From NCBI GenBank assembly GCA_002717305.1, contig PBDH01000036.1, positions 9,390-15,283 of the forward strand: a stretch of DNA of 5,894 nt, written 5' to 3'. Shown here piece by piece: positions 1-5,472 of the stretch; positions within the stretch are counted from its first letter, which is position 1, and each line of letters opens with the position of its first letter. The position numbers were made by a program, and so were the translations under genes. The notes under the pieces were generated by a model, which saw only the letters and a program-made list of their open reading frames with translations, was not told where the DNA came from and did no database searches. The DNA is from Gammaproteobacteria bacterium (GTDB lineage Bacteria > Pseudomonadota > Gammaproteobacteria > Pseudomonadales > Litorivicinaceae).

Positions 1-330
1 GTTAACACGAAGATGCGCATGGCATCCGAAGAGACTTTTGGTCCCGTCGCTCCGATTTACAAATTCGATTACGAAGATGAGGCTATCGTGCTTGCTAACG
101 ATACCCAATATGGTCTAGCCGCGTATTTCTATACTGAGAATCTTTCGCGGACATTTCGTGTCTATGAGGCGCTTGACTACGGAATCATCGGCGTCAATAC
201 GGGAATTATCTCTACCGAGGTCGCACCCTTCGGTGGAGTGAAAGAGTCTGGCCTTGGTCGCGAGGGTGGACCGCACGGGATCGAAGAGTTTTTAGAGACG
301 AAATATGGCTGTATCGGAATCAAACCATGA
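1..330 (+). CDS. gabD: Succinate-semialdehyde dehydrogenase-type aldehyde dehydrogenase, C-terminal part (5' truncated by window)
   Basis: This is the last 109 residues of an NAD(P)-dependent aldehyde dehydrogenase; the frame is open from base 1 and the true start lies outside the window. Family members oxidise succinate semialdehyde or a similar omega-oxo acid to the carboxylate in the cytosol. Visible landmarks are EETFGPVAP (the conserved ALDH motif whose Glu helps hold the NAD ribose), ANDTQYGLAAYFYT, the GIIGVNTGIIS stretch and APFGGVKESGLGREGG near the C terminus. This combination, especially NTGIIS followed by VAPFGG, is characteristic of GabD-class enzymes. The catalytic Cys and general-base Glu lie in the missing upstream part, so activity cannot be judged. 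The M at base 13 is internal, not a start. Family assignment is secure; the exact substrate (succinate, glutarate or malonate semialdehyde) is inferred. Confidence 0.9.
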   Translation, partial: VNTKMRMASEETFGPVAPIYKFDYEDEAIVLANDTQYGLAAYFYTENLSRTFRVYEALDYGIIGVNTGIISTEVAPFGGVKESGLGREGGPHGIEEFLETKYGCIGIKP

Positions 331-335
331 GTCAT

Positions 336-342
336 AAGGAGG
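336..342 (+). promoter_or_regulatory. Orphan strong Shine-Dalgarno sequence AAGGAGG
   Basis: A perfect AAGGAGG lies six bases after the aldehyde dehydrogenase stop, but no ATG, GTG or TTG follows at a suitable distance. Five bases later an ATT opens a 26-codon frame that ends at a TGA (348-428). It may be the relic of a lost downstream gene whose start codon changed, or coincidence. Confidence 0.35.
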
Positions 343-465
343 CGACTATTTTTTCCTTCAACAGATGGGCGGGGCTCCCGGGGATTGTGATCTTTGCTGC
401 CAAACTACCGTTTTTCAGATTCTCATGATGAATCGGTTAATCACGAGATGTTCTAGAGGTGACCA

Positions 466-1116
466 ATGACCATAGCTGAAGATGGACCAGAGAGTATTTT
501 GATTTACGTACATGATCCAATGTGCAGCTGGTGCTATGGATTCAGGCCGACTTGGAAGGCCCTAAAGAGTCAACTGCCAGGAGGCTTGCCAGTCGTATCT
601 TTGCTAGGAGGATTGGCCGATGACAGTGACATACCGATGCCCTTGGACATGGTCGATCACCTCAAGCACACCTGGGAACGGATCGAGTCGACCTGCAAGG
701 TACCCTTTAATCATAGCTATTGGGATCAGTCGCCACCACCGCCACGGACCACGTTTATCAGTTGTCGTGCGGTAATTGCTGCCGAGCGTATAGCAGGCCG
801 AGGCGAGGGGTTCGGTGAACGCATTCAAGATGCCTATTACTGCGAAACGAAGAACGTTTGGGATTTTGAGGTCCTGTGTGACTTGGCGGAGGAAATTGGC
901 TTTAATCGCTCGAGTTTTTCTGAGGCTTTGTCGTCCGATGCGGTTCGGGCAGTTCATGAAGAACAACGGAGTCTGGCTGAGCGGCTTAAGGTTGAGGGGT
1001 ACCCAAGTCTGTTATTGATTCATAAGAGCGAGGCTTTTCCGATTTCAATTCGACACGGAGGGGCAGAAAAAATCCTCTCTGATATCAACGACCTGCTTGT
1101 GGAGCGTCAGTCCTAG
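466..1116 (+). CDS. Cytosolic DsbA-family thiol-disulfide protein with CSWC motif (COG3531-like)
   Basis: A 216-residue thioredoxin-fold protein of the DsbA superfamily. The redox motif C20-S-W-C23 sits in HDPMCSWCYGF directly after the first beta strand, and the expected cis-proline is P180 in EGYPSLL. Between them is the helical insertion of DsbA-like proteins, with family-typical LLGGL (residues 47-51), HLKHTWERI (65-73) and SCRAVIAAE (99-107). These resemble the group annotated as predicted protein-disulfide isomerases (COG3531, FrnE-related). There is no signal peptide, so it should act in the cytosol as an isomerase, reductase or glutathione-type transferase; the substrate is unknown. 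Four further cysteines (77, 100, 126, 138) are present. Residues 89-93 form a short proline run. The ATG follows GAGGTGA at 456-462, which fixes the start. It stands alone, 135 bases after the aldehyde dehydrogenase, so any functional link is unproven. Confidence 0.85.
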   Translation: MTIAEDGPESILIYVHDPMCSWCYGFRPTWKALKSQLPGGLPVVSLLGGLADDSDIPMPLDMVDHLKHTWERIESTCKVPFNHSYWDQSPPPPRTTFISCRAVIAAERIAGRGEGFGERIQDAYYCETKNVWDFEVLCDLAEEIGFNRSSFSEALSSDAVRAVHEEQRSLAERLKVEGYPSLLLIHKSEAFPISIRHGGAEKILSDINDLLVERQS

Positions 1117-1192
1117 CATTTATCTATGAGGAATAGTTTCAATGCTTTCATCTTAGCCTCGACCGCGCGCATACTCCCTTCCAGATTAGTTG

Positions 1193-1612
1193 TCAGGTCG
1201 CAAATATCTGAGACATGTCTCTAAATGACTTGAACTCAAGTGCGTTCCCCGAGGGCTCTTTGAAGAACATAGTAGCCTGCTCGCCGACTTCACCTTCGAA
1301 TCGGATGTTGGGCTCAATTAGAAATTCAACGTCAGAGGATTTGAGCTTTTCAGCGAGCGTATGCCACTCGTCCCAGTCAAGAATCACTCCGAAGTGGCTC
1401 GCCGGGACTTGTTTGCCGTCAACCGGGTTAGTCGACGCAGGGTTATGTTCTTCATCAGCCAAATGAGCAACTACCTGATGACCGAAAAAATCAAAATCGA
1501 TCCAACGGTCTGACTGGCGACCAGTTGCGCAACCAAGAATATCGGTGAAAAAATCTCTGGTGGCCTCAAGATCCGAGACGGGGAATGCAAGGTGAAAGGG
1601 GTCGTGGGCCAT
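1193..1612 (-). CDS. VOC-superfamily (glyoxalase/dioxygenase fold) protein
   Basis: A 139-residue single-domain vicinal-oxygen-chelate protein with two beta-alpha-beta-beta-beta modules. The first opens with FHLAFPVSDLEATRDFF (residues 6-22); the second starts near ASHFGVILDWDEWH (71-84) and ends with FFKEPSGNALEFKSF (116-130). Likely metal ligands are H7, H73 and E126, placed as in glyoxalase I and extradiol dioxygenases, so a divalent-metal enzyme is likely. RWIDFDFFGHQVVAHL and QATMFF are typical of a widespread bacterial group whose substrate is not established. The start is supported by GAGGT four bases upstream (TGAGGTAGAT before the ATG). It converges with the DsbA-like gene (76 bases between stops, no obvious terminator hairpin) and starts 38 bases from the divergent small gene. 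It could be a third member of the dioxygenase/SDR transcript, 313 bases downstream of the SDR stop. Confidence 0.88.
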   Translation of the reverse strand: MAHDPFHLAFPVSDLEATRDFFTDILGCATGRQSDRWIDFDFFGHQVVAHLADEEHNPASTNPVDGKQVPASHFGVILDWDEWHTLAEKLKSSDVEFLIEPNIRFEGEVGEQATMFFKEPSGNALEFKSFRDMSQIFAT

Positions 1613-1650
1613 ATCTACCTCATAAATTTTCTTTTGTTATGGAGACAACG

Positions 1651-1932
1651 ATGCGTAATGCAATCTTCGATATACAAGCGTTTGCTGAATTGACCAACGA
1701 ACTGATGAGCAAATCACCAGACCGCGCCCGCGCTGTCATGGTGGAAAATAATGCCTACTATATGCTCGTCAATATGCATATCCAGTTGTGTAATATGGTT
1801 GAGTTCGCTGACTACCACGATTCTCCAGTTGAGTCTGTGATAGATGATCTGAAGTCAGAGGTCGAAAGGATCCAGGGTCTGAAGGGATCACGTTGGCTCA
1901 GTGACTTCGTGCGGACGCAAAATGGTCAGTGA
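1651..1932 (+). CDS. Unrecognised 93-residue helical protein
   Basis: I do not recognise this protein. The ATG at 1651 is preferred because GGAG at 1641-1644 is six bases upstream. ATGs at 1585 and 1639 are in frame, but neither has a good ribosome site and 1585 lies inside the divergent VOC gene. The product looks wholly alpha-helical, with no signal peptide or membrane segment. Helices are likely at about residues 5-20, 24-50 (with a YYMLVNMHIQLCNMV core) and 58-76 (acidic, SPVESVIDDLKSEVERI), followed by a GSRWLSDFVR tail. It has one Cys (47) and His at 43 and 56. It lies antisense between the SDR and VOC genes; its stop overlaps the SDR stop region by seven bases. Codon use looks like genuine coding sequence and no competing frame explains the stretch. 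A small binding or regulatory protein is possible, but this is not inferable from sequence. Confidence 0.65.
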   Translation: MRNAIFDIQAFAELTNELMSKSPDRARAVMVENNAYYMLVNMHIQLCNMVEFADYHDSPVESVIDDLKSEVERIQGLKGSRWLSDFVRTQNGQ

Positions 1933-2690
1933 AGACAACTGCCCCCATCAACGACCAGTGTCTGGCCTGTGATGAAATCGCTATCAGGACCCATGAAAAA
2001 GGCCAGTGGACCGGCGAGATCTTCGGGCTTTTGGACGCGCTTTATGCAGCGAGTAGAGACCGCTTTTTCGCGGACTGCAATGATCTCTGGGGTCGGGTTT
2101 TCTTCAGCAAGCGTACTTCCGGGAGCGACACAGTTGACGTAGATATTGTGCTCGCCGACTTCCATCGCTAACGATTTGGTGTACCCGATCACGGCGGCTT
2201 TGGAGGTGACGTAGTGGATCCTTGACGGGGACCCTTTTAGCGCGGTACCGGAGCTAATATTTACAATCTTTCCATATTTTTTTGCTTTCATGACGGGTAC
2301 GATAGCGCTACAGACATTCCACACGCCCTTCACATTGATTTCCATCATCTTGTCCCACTCGGACTCTGAAATTTCTAACGAACCGACCCTTGACATTGGT
2401 ACGCGGGAAAACATAGCAGCATTGTTCACGAGTCCATCAATCCGACCGAGCTGGGCTGAGACTTCTGTAACCATATTTTCTACGGAGGACTTGTCTGATA
2501 CGTCGGTCTGAATTGCTGTAGCGGCCAGACCGTGACCACGCAATCGACCCGCTTCGGTTTCGGCCCTAACGCCATCGAGCTCCGCCAGAACAACGTGAGC
2601 GCCTCGTTTGGCCATCAGCTCAGACGCGACGATTCCAATACCTCCGGACCCACCGGTCACAATAATCACCCTGTCCTCGAGATTTTTCAT
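1926..2690 (-). CDS. Classical SDR-family NAD(P)-dependent dehydrogenase/reductase
   Basis: A 254-residue short-chain dehydrogenase with a complete classical motif set: cofactor glycine motif T12-G-G-S-G-G-I-G19, D63 contacting the adenine, N89-N-A91, and a catalytic tetrad of N119, S146 or S147, Y160 and K164 (YVTSK). PG at 190-191 and the ending TGQTLVVDGG are also standard. The second beta strand ends in an acidic residue (E37 in VVLAELD), which usually means preference for NAD over NADP. The enzyme interconverts an alcohol and a carbonyl in the cytosol; SDR substrate specificity cannot be read from sequence. It starts 12 bases after the dioxygenase stop on the same strand, with AAGGA placed 7 bases before the ATG and overlapping that spacer, so the two genes are almost certainly cotranscribed. 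A plausible role is oxidising or reducing the dioxygenase product. Its 3' end overlaps the opposing 93-residue gene by seven bases. Confidence 0.93.
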   Translation of the reverse strand: MKNLEDRVIIVTGGSGGIGIVASELMAKRGAHVVLAELDGVRAETEAGRLRGHGLAATAIQTDVSDKSSVENMVTEVSAQLGRIDGLVNNAAMFSRVPMSRVGSLEISESEWDKMMEINVKGVWNVCSAIVPVMKAKKYGKIVNISSGTALKGSPSRIHYVTSKAAVIGYTKSLAMEVGEHNIYVNCVAPGSTLAEENPTPEIIAVREKAVSTRCIKRVQKPEDLAGPLAFFMGPDSDFITGQTLVVDGGSCLH

Positions 2691-2702
2691 TATTTTTTCC
2701 TT

Positions 2703-3542
2703 TTACGCTGGGGCCCGTGTATCTTTGACCGTAGCACGAAAGAGCAGCCTCCGCTCTCCCCCCGGAAAATCTGTCCGGGCATGCATCGAGCAACGGTTGT
2801 CCCAGACTATTAGATCGCCGACTGTCCACTGATGTTTGTATACGAACTTGTCGTGTTCGCAGTGGTCAAATAAGAAGTTTAACATCTCGTCGCTTTCCGA
2901 TGTTTCCAGACCCACGACAGAGACTGTCATTAGCCTGTTCACGTAGAGAGACTTTCGTCCAGTTTCATGGTTTGTCCGGACGATAGGGTGAATCGCTTCA
3001 CCAAACGCGGGGGTCCCCTTTTTATCACCTTTCTGTGTGGATCCGTAGTGGTAAACGTGTCTGGCGTGAAGGGCCTCCAGCCGTTTTTTCCAACTTTCCG
3101 AAAGTGAATCGTAGGCGGCGCACCCACTTGCGAACCAGGTGTCTCCTCCAGTCGAGGGGATCTCGACCGCGTATAAAAGTGTTGCTTTATCTGGGATCTC
3201 GCGGTGGATCATGTCGTGGTGGAACATCATTTCGCCATCAGGTAGCGATCCGATTGGGACCCCATCCTCGCGGATATTCGAAATCATCATAATTCCGTCA
3301 GGCAGTGAACCATATGCCTTGGGCTGAAACTCTTTGGGTCGGGCTAAGGTTCCAGACTCTCCAAATATCTGAGCAGCATTGAGTTGATCCTGATGACCAA
3401 GAGTCTGCCCAGGGAACAAAAGAACTGCATGCTCAAGGAAGGCCTTTCGTATCTGTTCAGTTTCCGTGGCCTCGAGCGCTTGCGTAAGGTCACAATCATC
3501 AATGCATCCCCCGATCGCGGGAGCAAGCGGACTGATCTTCAT
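2703..3542 (-). CDS. TauD/TfdA-family Fe(II)/2-oxoglutarate-dependent dioxygenase
   Basis: A 279-residue double-stranded beta-helix oxygenase, full length for the family. The iron triad is H108 and D110 (in MMFHHDMIH) and H254 (RCSMHAR). T135 in GGDTWF and R265 are the expected 2-oxoglutarate contacts. The spacing from H254 to R265 and R269 is the same as from H255 to R266 and R270 in E. coli TauD. The N terminus (KISPLAPAIGG, then HAVLLFPGQ) is also typical. The enzyme couples oxidation of 2-oxoglutarate to succinate and CO2 with hydroxylation of a substrate; TauD and TfdA use this to break C-S or C-O bonds and release an aldehyde or phenol. I could not align the taurine-specific TauD residues convincingly, so taurine itself is not claimed. 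AAGGAGT at 3549-3555, six bases from the ATG, is the strongest ribosome site in the window. It is the first gene of the leftward unit and is divergent from the dehydrogenase-transporter-cupin unit. Confidence 0.93.
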   Translation of the reverse strand: MKISPLAPAIGGCIDDCDLTQALEATETEQIRKAFLEHAVLLFPGQTLGHQDQLNAAQIFGESGTLARPKEFQPKAYGSLPDGIMMISNIREDGVPIGSLPDGEMMFHHDMIHREIPDKATLLYAVEIPSTGGDTWFASGCAAYDSLSESWKKRLEALHARHVYHYGSTQKGDKKGTPAFGEAIHPIVRTNHETGRKSLYVNRLMTVSVVGLETSESDEMLNFLFDHCEHDKFVYKHQWTVGDLIVWDNRCSMHARTDFPGGERRLLFRATVKDTRAPA

Positions 3543-3680
3543 CTTATTACTCCTTGTTACCTTTTAATTGTGTACTGAAGTCAGAAAGTCACAAATATCG
3601 GTCTCGTTTGGGTGTCCAACCAATTCTCTTGAATTGATTGTTTTCGTTTTGCAGTAGTGTTCATGTTGAGGAAGTATGCG
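3543..3680. promoter_or_regulatory. Divergent intergenic control region
   Basis: This 138-base, AT-richer stretch separates two head-to-head units, so promoters for both must lie here or at its edges. On the minus strand TTGTGA and CACAAT, 16 bases apart, about 30 bases upstream of the dioxygenase start, are a weak sigma-70-like pair (4 of 6 matches each). No convincing plus-strand promoter was found. The region contains an inverted repeat (listed separately). Confidence 0.5.
3618..3639. repeat. Inverted repeat, candidate operator
   Basis: CAATTC (3621-3626) and GAATTG (3631-3636) are perfect inverted arms around a four-base spacer; outside one mismatched pair, AA and TT extend the symmetry to 22 bases. 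Just upstream, TTGG (3608-3611) and CCAA (3616-3619) form a second small dyad sharing the AA. Position between divergent units suits a repressor or activator site, but arms this short occur by chance, and no regulator gene lies in the window. Confidence 0.35.
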
Positions 3681-4529
3681 GTGAAAAATATGACGAAACA
3701 AACAATCGGTTTAGTCGGCGCGGGCCGGATGGGTTTGGCTCAGATCAAGCACCTCGTGAAGGCTGGCTACGCGGTGTCCTGTTGCGAGCAGGCCGATACG
3801 CAACAGACCAAGGCGTTAGCGTTGGGCGCGGTATTGCGACAATCACCGGCGGCCGTATTTGCGGAGGCCTCGATCGTGTATATCGCGGTGGGGTTTGATC
3901 CCGAAGTGATTCAAATTTGTCGTGGTGAGGATGGGTTACTGAGCAGTGGACGAAAAGACGGGGTCGTCGTTGTCAACAGTACATGTGACCCAGAGCTGAT
4001 GATCGAGTTGGGCGCCGAGTTTGCTGAACAAGGGATTGACTTTCTTGATATCCCGATCGCTCGTGGGGGCTGGGCCGCTGATAATGGCACATTGCTGGCC
4101 ATGGTTGGGGGTGAACAATCGGCGTTGGATCGGGTAACACCATCACTTGGTACATTCTGCTCAGACATCAAGCATATGGGCCCAATCGGGAGAGGGCAGG
4201 TGACTAAGGCCATTAATAACCTGCTGCTCTGGTTAAATGGTGTTGGTCTGCTAGAGAGTGCCCAAATCGCTGAATCGTACCAGATGGACCTCGAGTACCT
4301 TCGTGATGTTCTGATGTTGTCGAGTGGGAGGAGCGCTGCTATGGAGGATTGGTCAAAAATGACATTTACTTGGGCAGCCAAGGATATGCAGATCGTGCAG
4401 CAGGTGATGGATCGGCATGAACTGGATCTGGCCCTGTTGAAAGTTTTAGGCACGAGGACCCAGACAGCGAAAAGTGAACGAGAGGCCCGTCACGCTCAAG
4501 GCAAAGACTGGATCAATGCTGGCAAGTAG
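3681..4529 (+). CDS. NAD(P)-dependent beta-hydroxyacid dehydrogenase (3-hydroxyisobutyrate dehydrogenase-like)
   Basis: A 282-residue member of the 3-hydroxyisobutyrate / 6-phosphogluconate dehydrogenase-like superfamily. The N-terminal Rossmann domain begins with IGLVGAGRMG (GxGxxG, residues 13-18). VNSTCDPE (about 98-105) closes the cofactor domain. The all-helical C-terminal domain carries the catalytic lysine K176 with N179 and N180 (GQVTKAINN) and the conserved K234-D pair (AKDMQ). The substrate motif, usually DAPVSGG, is DIPIARGG at 123-130 here, so the substrate probably differs from 3-hydroxyisobutyrate. The GTG at 3681 is chosen because GAGGAAG (3668-3674) is correctly spaced before it. 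A GTG at 3657 and an ATG at 3663 lack ribosome sites and would add 8 or 6 residues; an ATG at 3690 is a weaker alternative. The enzyme would oxidise a 3-hydroxy acid or reduce the matching semialdehyde. It leads the rightward unit and overlaps the transporter gene. Confidence 0.88.
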   Translation: MKNMTKQTIGLVGAGRMGLAQIKHLVKAGYAVSCCEQADTQQTKALALGAVLRQSPAAVFAEASIVYIAVGFDPEVIQICRGEDGLLSSGRKDGVVVVNSTCDPELMIELGAEFAEQGIDFLDIPIARGGWAADNGTLLAMVGGEQSALDRVTPSLGTFCSDIKHMGPIGRGQVTKAINNLLLWLNGVGLLESAQIAESYQMDLEYLRDVLMLSSGRSAAMEDWSKMTFTWAAKDMQIVQQVMDRHELDLALLKVLGTRTQTAKSEREARHAQGKDWINAGK

Positions 4530-5448
4530 CGCATTTGGACAGCTGTGTGCCCTCGCGTCTGCGTTGAGTTTCGCGCTCGCTAGTGTTGCGATTAGTTCGA
4601 ACAAGAGACGGGGACTCCCCAACGACGGTGCATTTTTATCGGTCATCATGACGGTCGTCTTTTCACTTTTTTTGTTCCTCGTATTTGAGGACGGGACGCT
4701 ACCGAGTCTGGACGATCCAGAACTATCTGAGGGCGTGCTTTGGTTTTGTTTGGCCGGTCTATTCGCGATGGTATTTGGGAGAACGCTCGTCTTTCGGTCG
4801 ATTGGTTTGCTGGGCGTAACCCGTGGTACGACCGTCAAAAAGATGAATCCGTTTTTCTCAATTTTGTTGGCGGTAATCGTCCTCGGAGAGTCATTGATAT
4901 TCGAGGAGATGCTCGGGGTGATGGCGCTCGCTTTTGCGATCTTTTTGCTGATCTCGGATAAGAGCCGTAAGTACGAGCACGAAATGGAAAATACTCCGAA
5001 AGATTGGTTGGTAATCGCTCCGCTTTACATTCCAGGTATCTTGTCTTGCCTTGCGTATGCGGTGTCTTACATCGCCAGAAAGAATGGACTCATTACACTG
5101 GGAACACCGGCCTTTGGAACCCTTGTCAGTGCGGTGGCGGGGGTATGCTTTTATTTGATACTTGCGATTCCTTTTGAATCCTATCGGGGTTTTGTTGTGG
5201 AGGGGGTTCGTAACATTGCCCCGATAACGCTAGCTATTGGGGCCTCGATGTCGGTCGGGCAGGTTTTATTTTTCACGGCCTTGACCTATGAAGAACTATC
5301 GACCGTGGTCATGATCGGTTCGCTCGAAACATTCATCGCGATATTTTTATCTGTCGCAATCTTTAGGCTTGAGATTCGTCCGTCGTTTAAGCAGCTCACC
5401 GCTGCCGTGTTGGCTTCGACTGGCGTCTCGATGGTGACATTTTACTAA
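4516..5448 (+). CDS. EamA/DMT-family transporter (two EamA repeats, about 10 membrane segments)
   Basis: A 310-residue inner-membrane protein of the drug/metabolite transporter superfamily. Hydrophobic segments lie near residues 5-27, 40-57, 74-90, 92-104 (weak), 112-127, 132-147, 165-185, 199-219, 235-254, 261-283 and 293-308. They form two EamA halves separated by a charged loop at about 148-163. The first half has the family pattern VFRSIGLLGVTRG, then NPFFSILLAVIVLGE, with the conserved Glu at the segment end; the second half repeats it around LFFTALTYEELSTVVMIGSLE. Such carriers move amino acids, metabolites or drugs, often outward, so direction and substrate are open. The ATG at 4516 overlaps the preceding stop by 14 bases, suggesting translational coupling; its own ribosome site is poor. 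An in-frame GTG at 4474 would add 14 polar residues and lacks a ribosome site. It probably serves the same pathway as the overlapping dehydrogenase. Confidence 0.88.
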   Translation: MLASSAFGQLCALASALSFALASVAISSNKRRGLPNDGAFLSVIMTVVFSLFLFLVFEDGTLPSLDDPELSEGVLWFCLAGLFAMVFGRTLVFRSIGLLGVTRGTTVKKMNPFFSILLAVIVLGESLIFEEMLGVMALAFAIFLLISDKSRKYEHEMENTPKDWLVIAPLYIPGILSCLAYAVSYIARKNGLITLGTPAFGTLVSAVAGVCFYLILAIPFESYRGFVVEGVRNIAPITLAIGASMSVGQVLFFTALTYEELSTVVMIGSLETFIAIFLSVAIFRLEIRPSFKQLTAAVLASTGVSMVTFY

Positions 5449-5457
5449 CAAGAAAAT

Positions 5458-5464
5458 AGGAGAG
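5458..5464 (+). promoter_or_regulatory. Ribosome binding site of the cupin gene
   Basis: AGGAGAG lies eight bases before the ATG at 5473, within the 24-base gap after the transporter stop. It fixes the cupin start and, with no terminator in the gap, supports cotranscription. Confidence 0.75.
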
Positions 5465-5472
5465 ATCAGCTT

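Noticed and set aside
367..384. Possible GC-rich terminator hairpin CGGG-GCT-CCCG after the aldehyde dehydrogenase
   Set aside because: The stem is only four base pairs and no T-run follows it.
604..966. Open frame of 120 codons on the minus strand inside the DsbA-like gene
   Set aside because: It is antisense to a gene with clear thioredoxin-fold motifs, and its product shows no domain or plausible composition.
1117..1192. Possible bidirectional terminator between the convergent DsbA-like and VOC genes
   Set aside because: I could find no stem longer than a few pairs with a flanking T-run in this gap.
1210..1221. Perfect 12-base palindrome GAGACATGTCTC near the VOC 3' end
   Set aside because: It is inside coding sequence, about one such palindrome is expected by chance in a window this size, and no T-run follows to make it a terminator.
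2703..3542. Naming the dioxygenase tauD and the cluster as taurine use
   Set aside because: The catalytic residues match the whole TauD/TfdA family; taurine-specific residues could not be aligned and no sulfonate transporter genes are present.
3911..4453. Open frame of 180 codons on the minus strand inside the beta-hydroxyacid dehydrogenase gene
   Set aside because: It lies wholly opposite a motif-complete enzyme; its Ser/Pro/Ile-rich product looks like a reverse-strand shadow.
4446..4838. Open frame of 130 codons on the minus strand over the transporter 5' half
   Set aside because: It is antisense to a convincing EamA gene and its low-complexity polar product has no recognisable fold.
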